Shown in pieces: positions 1 to 12,202 of a stretch of 64,000 nucleotides of DNA. Location of the stretch: the NCBI GenBank assembly GCA_958299035.1, contig CATQJL010000223.1, forward strand, positions 8,483,753-8,547,752, read 5' to 3'. Made by a program: the position numbers and the translations under genes. Under the pieces are notes generated by a model that was given only the letters and a program-made list of their open reading frames with translations, made no database searches and was not told the origin of the DNA. Every line of letters starts with the position of its first letter. Position 1 is the first letter of the stretch. The stretch comes from Cylicocyclus nassatus. Its lineage: Eukaryota; Nematoda; Chromadorea; Rhabditida; Strongylidae.

Positions 1-1168
1 AAAATTTCTCAGTTAACCTTTCTCTGAACTGCGGTTAAATGTTGGAAGTTCATTAAAGCCGCTAAAGTTCAATAAAAAAGAAAAACTGCGCTCAAATCTT
101 GCGCAAAGAGTCGCCATATGAATGCTGGTCTATCTCGTTATGGAGTGATTCTCAAGACCCGCGACGTTGTCAGTGCTCCTGGCCGTCTCATGAGGATCAC
201 AACGATATATAATTTTGCATGGTTTCGTTGAGACCCTGCGAAGATCCACGACCAGAGCCAAATGCCCCGTCGGCTCTGGTCTGTCTCCGCTGCTCGTCTG
301 CGTCTCCGCGCGCTGCGCGCTACTTCGCTACCTCAAATGCGGGGCGCGGGGCATTTGGCTCTGGTACACTTTTCTTCGTTGTTCGGAGCCCAATTTCGAT
401 GATCTATATATCATATTAAAGCTCTTGATCTCTATTTCTACGCTGACAACGTCGCGGAATTTCTTTTTAGGATTTAAACGAGAAATCCTCGAAAAACGGC
501 GTTTTCGAAAACCTCTTGTTTTTTCTTCAGTTTAACTTTTTTCACTCGGTTTTTTGTGCATTCGATAGGTCTTGTTTCTGTCTATGATGTAGACAACGTC
601 GCCGAGCTTACTTCTTTGCTTATGCCGGTTTTTTTGTGAAAAATACAAAAAAGTGCGTTTTTCTTTACCTTGTTCTCTTTCTGTGCTTTTGCGGCGAATT
701 TTTTCCAGCTTGGACGATACTTGCTCAGAGTGATGAGCGGAAGAATCCAGACAACGTCGCAGCGTACGAAACGACTATGCGGGGGTGAAAATTCAAGGGC
801 GCATCAAAAATCAGATTGGCGTCGATGTGCAACACAACTTTACACACATGTTTAACATGGTCAATTCAGTTGTTGACAAGTTCTTCTTCTTTCGGTCTCC
901 CAACTAACGCCACAGCTAAACAGCGCTTTTTTTGATTGGAAAAGAACTTTGTTGTTGTTGCCACCCAATTCTACCGGCAATCCTGGAGACGAAACTCTGC
1001 GTAGGAAACCACCAAGTTAAGGTTTCAGATTTGGTGATGTGCTAACCTCTGCTTTATATGAATTTTCTAAGTTTTCTAATTCAATTTGTATCTCTAAATT
1101 TTCGTCTATTTTCTGAAACAACCTTCACTTTCTATAAGGGGCAAGAATTCAAACAACTATCACTTTCT
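1..1168. other. AT-rich stretch without a recognised gene
   Basis: No gene recognised. The 11-mer GACAACGTCGC recurs near 445, 592 and 750, and inverted near 163; the last three are about 150 bases apart, which suggests an old degenerate tandem repeat. An open frame at 737-907 (+) ends in a run of four Phe followed by RSPN and a stop, but has no identified family. The stretch also holds the inverted repeat at 251-365. Confidence 0.5.
251..365. repeat. Inverted repeat, GC-rich foldback
   Basis: The 18 bases at 251-268 are perfectly complementary to 348-365. The spacer is GC-rich and contains further short palindromes (cgcgctgcgcgc). A strong cruciform or hairpin is possible; probably a MITE remnant, with no coding content. 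Confidence 0.7.
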
Positions 1169-1170
1169 AG

Positions 1171-1261
1171 CCCTTGTCTCTTGACTATCGAAGGTATGGC
1201 TTCAAACATAAGGCAAATTCGGACAGAACTTATGCAGCAACCTAATATACTCCAAGAGAAA
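1171..1261 (+). CDS. Possible 5' exon of the vWA/lectin gene (uncertain)
   Basis: This segment lies between a good acceptor (ctttctag, ending 1170) and a GTGCGA donor (1262), the same hexamer used as donor at 5452. It translates to a piece containing TIEGMASNIRQIRTEL, which resembles the helix after the metal-site strand of nematode vWA domains (x-T-x-x-G-x-x-x-x-x-NI). It lies upstream of, and on the same strand as, the secure vWA exons starting at 2514. No exon joining it to 2514 was found with confidence, and the segment with the DxSxS metal site was not located, so membership in the gene is inference. Confidence 0.3.
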
Positions 1262-1950
1262 GTGCGAATTTGTTGAAGTCCTAAGGATATGCTCAGAAGT
1301 TTGTTAGAAGTTTGAAGTTTAAGCGAGAGCTTAATTTGTATTCGTTCTATGTCTGCGTTGCACACGCGAGACTTGACAGCAGCCAATTAAATGTTTCGAG
1401 ATCAATTTTATACGTTCTTTTCCTTTTTCGTGTAGACGACAATATTGACGAGAAGGTCATTGAGATCGTCTTTGGGTATTGTATTTGCTCTTCTGCAATA
1501 GATGGCATCAACGCCTCGAAAGAAGCACCATATAGCCTAGCAGACCCGGCGGTGGCCAACTAGCCGCGATCAGAGTTTACTGTATACTGGGACTTCTGGT
1601 CGGTTGAGCTTAAACACCAGCCATCCAAGCATCTCTATTTTTTATTGAAGTGTGCTAAACGGTTTGTTGACAGACAGACCGGGAAAATATTTGCGCTTCC
1701 GTATATCAGCTTATCCTGGCTCGCGAAAGAAAGCTCTAACGCTGCTTGTAATGAGTTATCTTAGTTTTTCAAAAAAATTACTTACCTTCTTTGCAACAGA
1801 ATCTTAGAGTTTACTAAGGATAAACTATAGATGCAAACAGAAGAAAAAGTTCATTAAGATTTCAATTAATATGAAATCAAGTCTCCAAAATGAAGCACGT
1901 AATTTTGCAGTCAGCAAAAACTTACTTATCTACAATTGTACTCTTATACA

Positions 1951-2386
1951 CAGGTAATCGCCGGGGCATTCGAACCGCAGACTCGCGCCGACACAGAATT
2001 TCCTGCGAGATCGTCAATTAATTTTTTTCAGCGAGCGCTAGCCAAATGTTCAGCGAGCGCTCTGACTCTTGTTGGGCAGATTCGGGCGTACGCCGAGCAA
2101 AGTAATACTCTACATGGCAGAGGTGTCATTGTTGGATTTGATTACCCGAGTTTGGGGTACTTTCTCTCAGCGTGAGGTACCTAGGGCTGTGGGGTCCTTC
2201 ACAAAGGAATGTGCGGCCCTCAGCAATTTTGATATTCTCGCGAAAAGTCCGCGAGAATGCGGCCACTGCGCCGTTATTAATCTAAGAAAAACCGCTGTTG
2301 TTCTAGCGTTCGCTTAAAAAGTGCCCAACATTTTTCCGAGTATCTGAAAGCGGACCGCAAACAAAACGAACTATTTTTTCGTAAAT
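1951..2386 (-). mobile_element. MITE of the CAGATAATCGC family, copy 1
   Basis: In reverse orientation this matches the element at 26113-26688 over its half. The match includes the fragment with the 9-base hairpin ATTCTCGCG..CGCGAGAAT and the adjoining ggccgcattctcgcgg segment. The left end (aggtaatcgccgggg) corresponds to the TIR of the family. There is no transposase. It lies upstream of the first secure vWA exon and is probably within an intron. Confidence 0.65.
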
Positions 2387-2513
2387 AGCATTGTCGCTAA
2401 CCTCCGCGATTCTCTAACTTGGTGTACTCAAAAGACAATGACAGTTATTAAAGTGCTACCGTCATTAAGTCGTCATGTATTTAAGACGTAGTTACAAGTC
2501 AGAAACTATTTAG

Positions 2514-5500
2514 TGCCATTCGATTGGCTAATGCCAACTTCAATACTTTTCAACACCGACCAAACGCAAGGAAAGTCATTGTGATAATCGCTTCTGCATT
2601 CGAGTAAGTCAGCGTTGACAGTTACTTCCAGTCTATTCCGCGTAACAAGCCAGTTACATGGTAATCATCAGTGATAAGCTTGCATCTTACTCCATCAGTC
2701 TCTCTGCTTTTTTCTAGAAGTGGCAGACAAAACGATCCAGTTACTGCAGCGAACACTTTTAAGGAAGATGGAGGAGTCATTATTACCATAGGTGAGCGCC
2801 TTGCTCAAAACAAACATTTTTACTTATCTAACGCTTTTTCGCCACGCCTTAAGAACTAAACAGAAGTTAAAACTGCATTTTAGCTGCTAGATAAAATATG
2901 TGTAACTTGTCATTTGCAAATTACCCTAATTTCAATCGTATAAAGCGCGGATTTTTCAAAATCGACCAGCCCAAACACTTCAAAGGATTTTGTAACAGGA
3001 CCCTGTAATGTGCTGTCTATCGCTTGAGAGAATCGTGCGATGTAAGGATTTCTTTCCGGAATAAAGTGAAGCGGCTGAGCGGCTGGCTCGAAAATTCGAA
3101 AAAGTGCGCTTTATACGAGTGAAATTAGGGTAATATGTGAGACTGCACACTAAGCCCTATTAGCGACTGCACCCTTACTGGTAACTTTCGAGTAAAACGT
3201 TTTCTAACTTAACAAATTGACCAACATGTAATGAACAAAAACAAAAGAGAAAAGGAAACACGCAGAAATCACTGGAAATGAGCAGGTTTTAATTTTGCTC
3301 TTCGTCAGTCAGCGTGTTTAGTGTGCACTACTCATATTAAGTTACGAATGATTCGACGATACATGTATGGCATTTTGATGGTGCCATATATGCTTAACTT
3401 ACTTGTTCAGAGTATGTACAAACGCATGGAGCTCCTGTACCTATGTTGGATCTCCTGGCTAGTCCTGGCTATGCGCTTACCAATCGTTATGGCAAGCTCC
3501 ATGTTTGGAGCTTACACAAACTCTTCTGCAGAGGTAAAACAATCAAGTCACATAAACTATGCTTTGAAGGCATTTTATATTCCACAGACACTTTTACTCA
3601 TGTTCTGCGCTATCACACTATCTTATTTAGGGACAAAGGTGAACTCTTGGCTCCTTAAACTGTTCGTGCCGTGAGAAAGACGTGCAAAGAGAAGGATTGA
3701 GAGCTTGAGAGAAAGCGCGCAAAGTTTGATTTTGGTTTAATAATTGAATTGGAGTTGGAAACCGTCATATCAGGTGGTTATAATCAAGCGAATCCTGTAA
3801 TTTGAATCGAATTATTGCCAATGTATCGCATCCTATGAGTCAAATTACCACCTAAATTGAGGGGATAGAGGGGATAGAAGTCCTCAAATTTCACATAATA
3901 TACATGCACTTTATTTAATTCAGAAGTGGCTACGCGAAATGGAGTGATACACAAAGCGATTATTCCAGCCTTATAATCATTAAAACATATCGTAACTCAA
4001 CCTACGATTACTGCAGTAATGCGGATCCACTTATCCTCTACAATGCGGCCTATAGTTAGAACCTTGAACAAGCAATTATGCAATTTCATTGTGATGATTT
4101 ATGTGTACAAATATATACTTTATTTATATTACAAAAACGTGCTCAACTTCTCCAACTTCATCAACGATACATAAAATGTACAAGACCAACTCAAAGAAGG
4201 CTGCGCTGATTTCTGGGCTATTTTGAGTGATTTTCGTTTGCTGTAATCGACATTTAGCTGCTTTGATAGGCTTGAAAACTTACATTTAGTAATAATACAA
4301 TCGTCTAGCCTGAGGCTGCAATGGGTTTAAAGCCCTGGCCATACGTACAGCGATTTCATCGTCGCGATTTCATCGCCGAAGCATTTCGTGATTTTAGCGA
4401 CGAAATCGCGACTATCATATCGCTAATCGCGAGTTCTGGCCATACCTGCCTGTTTAGCGATAAGGTGAAAATACACACTCCAGACTTGTTCTACGGTTTC
4501 TTTTGGCTTTCAGAAGAAATATTTAGTGTGATTTCTTTACATTTGCAGGTTTCTTCGTCTTTTGACACCAATAAGTTCTTTCATCAACAACTTATATTAG
4601 TTTCTCGCACATTTGCATTCATCATTCAACCTTTCTCATTAGATACAAGATGTAAAGCCAATTTTACCAAGTTAGCTGCGGTTTCATACGTTGCTAATTT
4701 TTTCGCGATATTCAGACATCTAGATACTACGTATGCTGTTTAGTTACGAGTTTCGAACAACCAAAAATATTCACTTTGAATGAAGATACGAATTAGAAGA
4801 AAAGCGCAACACAACACGAAAGAAGTGCAATTTAGGAAATCTGCATTACATCTTAACGTCTCAGCAAAAAAAACAAGTCGAAAGAAAAAAGAATTGTTCC
4901 AAAAACTCTCAAAAAAGGAATCCAATTTCAGCGATATCGCCCCGTCGCGGGTTTCAAAGTTGCGATGCGGTATCGCAAGATTTCGGCCAAATCGGACGAC
5001 TTCCCTGGAATCGGTATGGCCTAGGAAAACACAGTCTGCGATCCGTCGCGCCGGACAGCTAGCACGACCGATATGCATGATTTGCCGGCATGAAATAGGG
5101 GGAATGGCAGTTGTCCGATTGCACAAATCGCATCGCGGTGATTTTTTTTGACGGTATGGCCAGGGCTTAAAAGTCGTTGATCTTGGTTCACAATAACTCT
5201 TGGGCAGTCAAGCACTCAACGGCAAAGCGCGTTTTGAGGTCTTAACAAAAAAGCCGAAGAAAATTTGTTTAATAATGTTAAAAACCCAGCCTATGCTGGA
5301 TTCTAAATGACAAATAGAAAATTTTTTAAAAGTGCAACTTTAGTTTTATTAAGCCAACTGCTTCTGTCCCACTAACTACAGACCGTTCAAATGGAGAGGT
5401 GATATCCCATATGGAGGTTGCTACAAGATGTCAACGCTTCCATCTATGCAGGTGCGACCATTGCGTAAAAGACTCTTGCTTGTGTTTTTACCACTCCTCT

Positions 5501-7312
5501 TCTCTGCATTGCGAAGCAAAACCAGAAAGCTTTTTTAGTTTGCAGCAACGTCTTCGCCCCAAATCTCTTGCACTGTATGTTGACTGCCGTGCTTACGCAT
5601 ATGCACAACTGAAAATCAAACATCATAGTCGAACTTCGAACTTTTGTAATTTATCGAGAAGTGGTTAACTTTTTGATGAGTCAAAGCCAACTTACTGTTT
5701 GCTACAATTACCAAAAAACTAAGAAAACTAATATTAGTCAAATTAAAAACTACGTAGAGTATACATTTGGAACTTAATTTGGGCTGCTGGTTCTTTGCTG
5801 CTACAATGCTGAACGTTTCGTTAACTGTCACCTAATCATTTAAATCAATTAGAAAAAGCCGTCTTCCATTAGAAGCACGTTATTCACCTTTTTCACCCAT
5901 TTTGTTAGGGCGATCGGTAAAAAATGGGGCAGCTTGATTTTTATTGAATTTTAGATTTTTCGTTTCGATCAACAACAAGCAGGCTGCAATGAAATGTCGC
6001 TTATATAAGCGAATTTCGCCTATTATTCTGGCAAAGCGTCAACGCTTCTCTCCCACAACCCTACGCGTGGCGCTTTGAAGAACTCGAATTGGGTTTTTTG
6101 AACATCGTTCATTCTTGCGCTGCCATACGGTAAAGTTATAGAGCAGCTGATATACCATTCGTAAGAGTTCTTCATGCTCTTCCAAATGATATATTGAACA
6201 TACACGATTTCGTTCTATTTCCGGGTAAAAAAGGCGAAACACAAAAACTGCGATTTTTTGGCGCAAGAAAAACCAATAAAACAAGTTCAATCTGTATTTT
6301 CCGAAGATAGATAATAGAATGTGAGGTAAGCTGCATATAGATAGATAGAGCGTTAAAAGCTTCAAATGTTACCCATAAAACATGCGTTCACCTGCAAGGA
6401 ATTGAATAACGCTCTTCGTTCTCGAAGCTGTTAATAGCCATATCTCCTGACTTCAAGCGCTGCGACCACCAAGCCATGGTGGATTTGGTGGCTGTACCTT
6501 CACGCATTGCAGCAGTAGTACTTTGGATGGTTTCGCATGTTTTACTGCGCAGATACTGCCCGAATTATAATATGTCAAAGAGACTAACTTTGCATTTCAG
6601 CCACTATAAAAATTTTTAGGTTTGTAAATGACCTTATATGGGTATTCACTGAAAGAGAATAATTTATTCCAAAATTGGGAAGTTTAATCGCTTTTCTTTT
6701 TTGAGAAATCACATTTGTCTCTAGGCGCCCCATTTTTTTACGATCACCCTAAAATTTCATGAACTTTCTTTGTAATTTTGCAAAGTTCTCAGGCACTCGC
6801 TCAACGAAGCTGCCACTGGCATTTCAATGGGAGCCTGGCATCCATAGAAAGCAGGGGCAAAGCCAACTTCCTCATAAAAAGTACAAATCTTTACCCAGAT
6901 TTTCCATTTGCTTAGTTAGTATAATTGAGTGATGCGATCAACGAACTCATCGTTTTGGATTGGCCTCCGTTACAAAGATCATGCTTATCGCTGGGCTTCT
7001 GGGGACGCTGTAAGCTTTCGCATGATCAAGAAATAACCGGCAAATCTTCCAATGTTTGCAGATAAATGAAGGTGATTTCAACATGTGGGCAACTCATTAT
7101 CCCGATTCACAGCAAGGAGATTGCGTAAAGATGGAGCGTTGCGAGGAATGTGAGGGGTAGGTTTAACAATATAGAAATTCTTATTACTGTTAGCATGTTC
7201 ATGTTCTTATAGGAAGGTTATGTGGCTTAACGATCACTGTGGCAAAGATTTACTGTATGCATGTCAAACAACAGCTTGCAGCACGGACCATTACTGTCCC
7301 GACCTTAGATAG
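2514..7312 (+). CDS. vWA plus C-type lectin domain protein (3' eight exons)
   Basis: Exons 2514-2603, 2718-2791, 3411-3533, 5354-5451, 6793-6880, 6930-7009, 7062-7156 and 7213-7312 join with GT..AG borders and matching phases to about 248 residues ending at TAG. The first three give the C-terminal half of a vWA fold: RKVIVIIASAF strand, PVTAANTFKEDGGVIITI strand and the LASPGYALTN segment typical of nematode vWA domains. Then comes a Cys-rich linker (FCRANCFCP). The other five give a C-type lectin domain: GGCYK start, GSLASIES helix, FWIGLRY core and WLNDHCGKDLLYAC end. The pairing matches the clec family of nematodes. Such proteins are usually secreted and linked to binding of surface glycans or immunity; that role is inference. 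The N-terminal vWA half and signal peptide were not located. Two to three transposon remnants lie in its introns. Confidence 0.9.
2921..3133. mobile_element. 213-base MITE with CCCTAATTTCA termini, in vWA intron
   Basis: TIRs of about 28 bases: the left end TTACCCTAATTTCA..GTATAAAGCGC is inverted at 3107-3133. The element lies in the 619-base intron between exons ending 2791 and starting 3411. Related sequence with the internal string cggctgagcggc recurs at 18509-19290 and 25070-25164. Confidence 0.8.
4325..5171. mobile_element. Non-autonomous element with TTAAGCCCTGGCCATAC ends
   Basis: Terminal inverted repeats at about 4327-4344 and 5152-5169 share AAGCCCTGGCCATAC. The interior has open frames on both strands (4321-4743, 4780-5151) with no recognisable domain; these are low-complexity and not called as genes. 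It sits in the 1,820-base intron between lectin-gene exons ending 3533 and starting 5354. Confidence 0.7.
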
Positions 7313-7342
7313 CTCAAACATCTAATTTCACGGTATTCTTTC

Positions 7343-7348
7343 AATAAA
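7343..7348 (+). terminator. Poly(A) signal AATAAA of the vWA/lectin gene
   Basis: AATAAA lies 31 bases after the TAG stop at 7310-7312, a normal distance for a nematode 3' UTR. Confidence 0.7.
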
Positions 7349-9959
7349 GAAAAGATTGTTGTCGAGAAGTGTTAGATAGCCATTGCCTTGGTATCGCAGT
7401 TGCAGGAAAATGTTGATCTCAAAAGTGATGATATTGTCCGCAGTCGATCTAACAGACTACGACTGCTAGAGAATATAGACATTACAAAGCAAAAAGATTG
7501 TCAGTTACTAAGCATGCCTCCATCCGACATGTATAATGTAAGAAAACCTCATAATAATAGTTTTTCCGCAGTGCGTACCACTCGAACGAACGAAGCATCA
7601 TAGTTTCTTCCAAATATCAAATTAGTAATTAGAAGCTCATTTTGAAGAACGCTGTGCGAATGGCTACAATCTCCGAGCATCCTTCCCTTGACATTCAAAT
7701 GAGCGTGTGTATAGGGTACCATGATTGTTTGAGAATCAGAATAACTTTGTCGGTAGCGAATCGAAGTTGCGCACTGATACAACGATGAAAAAATTGAAAA
7801 TTTTAAAAAATTAAGGTGGAATGGTCAAATGATCTGCAACCATATAGCTCATGAATCCTCGCAGAACTCGACTCTGCCCAGAATGCGTCTTACAAACAAG
7901 ATAGAACATATTGAACTGGTGCTTTCTTTAAAATATCACGAATGAAATGAACACGTATACGCACGCACTAAAAGGTAAACACATATTTGTGGGATAAAGA
8001 AACCATATTTTGGTGTCGTTTTGTAATACTGCAATCTCGACGTTGCATGGAAATTTCATACAACACATCGAAGGAAGGCACATCATGCAAAATAATACAA
8101 GATTGCGCTAACAACGTATGGTTTCTCCCTCCATAAAATGAACGCCCTTACTTTGGTGCAAATGCTTTGGAAGGGTCCGTAGCCAGTAACTGCAAGTTTC
8201 TCCTTGCTCGAAGCATTCAAAGTTAGAATCCCGTTTGCGCACATTGTCTGAGAATTCGCAAATAATATACAGACTATAGAATAGAATGGATAACATGACG
8301 TTGTCTTATCTTGAAGTGTGACAAATTTCTGGTACATAACAAACATGCTTAGTTTGGCTTCAGTGTCTTGCCGATCTGGTAGCATTTTGTATAGCTGCTT
8401 CAACAATTCATAGGGAAGCGAATCTCCAATCCTTCTTCGTTACTGTAGGATTACGTTAGAAACTTAAAAAGGGCTCTGAGAGCCATTAAGAGCCACATTT
8501 TGCTTCAAAGGAAGCTAAACAAGCAAAAAACTTTTGTATTAGGCTAAAAGTGTTGGGTCCAACATAAAATTTGCACATTATACTCATGTTTCTTTCAAAG
8601 GTTATTCCAAGTAACCGTAACTTTCTCCACTATTCTTCGGAAATGTGATTACACACTAGACTTGCTTAGACTGTAAAAAGTTGCGTAATGAAATCAGTAT
8701 GCGTAATCTTGCTACCAATTTCTCAGTATTTTTTGAATGGTTCTCATCATGCGGCATATTTTACGATGTGTGCTGAAAGTTCCGGCACCACGTCAGGAAG
8801 AACACCGCGTAGATCGAGTTGGAAATTTGCAACCCGCAGAACTCTCCGATGCTAGAGTGGCACGGCGGCAAACTGGGGGGGGGGAGATATATTAGTAGGT
8901 GCCATACTTAACATGCGCCAGGAGCGCTGGCTCTTGCATGAATGACATCACTTGCAACATGCTGCGCGATATATTGGCACTGTCGGTGATTCATGATTGT
9001 TTCCAAAGGTTCTTACCGTAATCTTACACTGACGAAGAGAGGTAGGAGATTCGCAATACTGTAAATCTATTGAAGGCAGCTCTACAGGAGGTGCTGTAAT
9101 AGTAACAAAAAAATATGAAGCAAAAGGGTTACTAACAAACAAACAGTGTGCACACCTTTTGGGCTATATCAAATTGGAGCATGTGTAAAATCCTGGAGCT
9201 TTTGAAAACAATGTGTACGAGCATACAACTTGTTCTTGAGGCGCGATTCTGATGGTAGGATCAGATGGTGCTCGCAGATCTATTTCAGTCAAGCATATAA
9301 GCTTTGTAAAAATGGTCTTTCATTCTTTCATAAGGTTATGCGAGGTTAGAAATTTACTCTCCTTGGTTATCGTAACAGCAGCCCTTGATGCTCCTTTCTT
9401 ACAGACCTTTAGAGTTTGCATTTTGCTCGGATTTTTTTGCCTTAGAATTTGCACTGCCAAGCTACTGCGTTTCAGGTATACGTAGCCTAAAACTCGAAAT
9501 ATTACAAGCTGAAAGGATTTTTAGCTTTACTAGGTAATAAAAAATTTTTCTCAACCTACTGTTTTCAAAGTTGAAAAAAATCCACAAGGTTTTTAAAAAA
9601 TTTCTATCTAACCCAGTGCAAAGGTTACCTCCGTTATCGAAATGAGCGTAAGGAAAAATCGAAACGTAATCGAAACGTAAAGAAAAGTAGGAGTAGTTTT
9701 TCAATTCTTCTCTAAATCAAGCTTTTCGTTCTCTTCTACACAACTTTCTATTGCCAGCCATTACTTTTAGCACAACACATAAAATTAGCGCTAAAGTGAG
9801 TTCTGAATAAAAAGAGATGAATTTCGAGGCGGAAGCTTGAGTTGATGGGCAACCACCTAGTTTCTGGTAATGAATTTGATTATGTTTACAACTCCGTAGT
9901 ACTTATGGAACTACAAAGCCCAGGACATCAATGTGAATCGAAAAGCAGAAGTATATACT
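7349..9959. other. Intergenic stretch with a decayed element
   Basis: No gene is secure here. An open frame on the minus strand at 8083-8406 (107 codons) contains an acceptor/donor-bounded segment ending in a GTAAGG donor near 8149, so it may include an exon; I do not recognise the family. The inverted repeat at 8418-9054 and a G10 run at 8875-8884 lie here. 9252-9950 shows only short AT-rich frames. Confidence 0.4.
8418..9054. mobile_element. Old inverted-repeat element
   Basis: The left end (gcgaatctcc.. tcttcgttactgtaggattacg) is inverted at 9010-9054. The same string, ttactgtaggattacg, occurs inside the element at 24239-24916, so this is probably a diverged relative. No coding content. 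Confidence 0.5.
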
Positions 9960-10514
9960 TTACTCTCTAAAGTGCGGATTCCAATAATATTTACCCATTT
10001 TTCCATCAAACCAGTTTGTATTGCATAGGGTTACCATGAAATCCGAATGGTCTGGCATTCCACTTCCAAGATTATTGATGTGCTTCCAAACACTGAGGTA
10101 TGCTTGGCAGGATACGGATACAACACTCTCACCTTTTGCATCTTCAAACACTTGCCCTATATTCCTAATTTGTGAAACAAAACGGATATAAGATCATAAA
10201 GTGAATACCTCCTATCCAAAAATTAAAATGATTGTTATATGGCAACGGCGCCTTTTCGCAATCCTCTATGTGGACAGAAAATTGACGGCTGAGATCGACG
10301 AGATTCTGAAAAGATGTTATTAAGCCTTTGTGGTTGTACTGGGCAAGAATTACCTCATGATTTCTGATAAGATAATTGTGAAAGGTCACTCTGTACTCAT
10401 CCAGATTTTCATGGTACGTTCTATTTCTACGACGAATCTTCCAGTGCTGTCCACCATGACTCCTCACCATAGCAACTAAAATGTCTTCAAGAAAGTTCTT
10501 TTCTTCAAATTTAT
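9960..10514 (-). CDS. Unrecognised protein, three 3' exons
   Basis: On the minus strand, exons 10514-10354, 10305-10209 and 10156-9960 join with GT..AG introns of 48 and 52 bases, and all phases agree, giving about 151 residues to TAA. The upstream border is an acceptor (tgcttttag), so more exons should lie at higher coordinates; none was found with confidence. Visible features: an N-terminal helix FLEDILVAMVRSHGG, a basic stretch WKIRRRNRTYHENLDEYRV, four cysteines and an aromatic C-terminus ending KMGKYYWNPHFRE. The tidy splicing and mixed composition indicate a real gene. I do not recognise the family; small nematode NTF2-like or secreted proteins are possible relatives, but this is a guess. 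Confidence 0.65.
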
Positions 10515-12202
10515 CTAAAAGCAGGCACCATTGAAAGGTTCAAAAGGAAAAACAGCATTAGTTGATCAAAATCAAATATGAGATTGGATTTTTACATTTT
10601 GGGAGCACCACCGATCAAAGCTAAGTACATTTCTGTGTCTCTAATGGTATATCATCCATTTCAGAGAACGATCCCACATATCTTTGGTTTTAAGCGTCAG
10701 AGTGGCATATCCCCAAACGAATATAATGAAGACGTTTGTCAGCTAGCAGAGCTGACAAACGTTTTCATTCGCTCAGACACTAAGCAATTATAAGTTTCGA
10801 AACTCCACTGGGATATAATCACAAATAATTGGAACAAAATATAAAAGTTAGGTCACTAAATTCTCTCGAATTATTTGATTTAGACAAGTATTTAAAAGAG
10901 GAAGTTTTACGCTTCCACTTGAACAAAGCTTTGAATGACGCCGTTCGAAAAGGAACTGAAGACAATAATTTTCGTAATCTGAGGCTACCATAAATGCTGC
11001 GATAACGTCTTGGATAGGTGTAATTGATTAATGTGCTGTAGCAAACAGCCCATAATCCACAAAAAGTCATTTGTTATTTCTTTAACACGAAAATCTTTTT
11101 CTCCTAAGTTTTTTTTAAAATTTAAGTTCTATTATTTAGGTCACTGACACTGTCCTAAATAAATCTTTGATCCTTCCGATGAACAACTTTTGGTCCTGCG
11201 AGAATAAAAACAAAAAATGAGCAAACTAGACATGTTCGAGCAGAAGTGCAGACAATGCACTAGTTCAACTTAGGCATTAGCAGGACCTAAACATCCTGTA
11301 ACGAGTGAATTCTTGTAGATTATCTTGTAAAGTTAGCGTTTTAGCAAGGTTTAAAAGGAAAAGAACACAATTATTTGATGGAATACCCTACTAGGGTGGT
11401 GAAAACAGATTCATGCTAAAGTCTAGTTGGTTTTAGACGTACCGAACTCAGCAGTGCAAAGAGTCTCCACAGCATCATATATAGCCAGCATGTGAGGTAT
11501 GGCTACGCTGCTTCCACAGATAGAAAAATACATCAGGACTTTGATTAGTGTTGCGACTAAAGAAGGCAGCCTTTTCAGAGCATTGTGTACAGGACATAAC
11601 TGCATATGAAGGTTTTGGTTACGCCTACCATTATTTAATCATTTCTGAGTGTCCTCAATATTCAGTCAAAGTTTTTCCCATTGAGTCGCGATTGATTGTC
11701 AATGTAGTTTCGTATTCAAATAGTGCGTTTCAAAATCAATTTTTGGAATGAAGGTCTTTGATAATGGCTGCGATGGCATAGCGTTTCTAAATATGACAGG
11801 TAATTCGTTTATACTTTCCATGTAATTGAACATGTATCCAGTTACCGAAAGCATTGCAAACTTGCGGAAGTGAAAAAGCTTATGATTTTTGCAAATATAA
11901 AGACCTTGTTTGTGTTAGCGTTTTATCAGACGAGGTCACACAAATTTTTCACCTTGATTTGTAGTCAACACATTTGGCACATACAGGCATATTTGTTTGG
12001 AAATGATCGAATGTGTGCTGACCTTACTGTATTCAAAGAGGCGATCATGTTTAAAGAGGAATTTTTCCACTGCAGGCGTACAGCAAACGTGAAAGAGGGG
12101 TGAGGAGTCTCAGCGCTTGCCATGTTTGCCTGAAGCAGAGGTTGAAGTAAAAGAGGATGTGGAAGCGAAAGAATCAGCGATCAATTCCCCGACTTCTTTG
12201 TG
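10515..12202. other. Intergenic, possible exons on + strand
   Basis: The hairpin at 10732-10762 lies here. Open frames at 11548-11751 (+, ending VVSYSNSAFQNQFLE) and a bounded segment at 11714-11797 (+, acceptor aaatag, donor GTAATT, containing GMKVFDNGCDGIAFLNMT) look moderately coding-like but match no family I know. No gene is called. Confidence 0.35.
10732..10762. repeat. Perfect 13-base-arm hairpin
   Basis: Arms acgtttgtcagct (10732-10744) and its complement (10750-10762) flank a 5-base loop. The complementarity continues imperfectly outward (tgaa/ttca). Confidence 0.75.

Noticed and set aside
3321..3674. 117-codon plus-strand frame
   Set aside because: It overlaps the vWA exon 3411-3533 in another frame; the exon frame has clear family motifs and matching splice phases.
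4780..5151. 123-codon basic plus-strand frame
   Set aside because: Lies inside a TIR element, overlaps an antisense frame of similar length and shows no domain.
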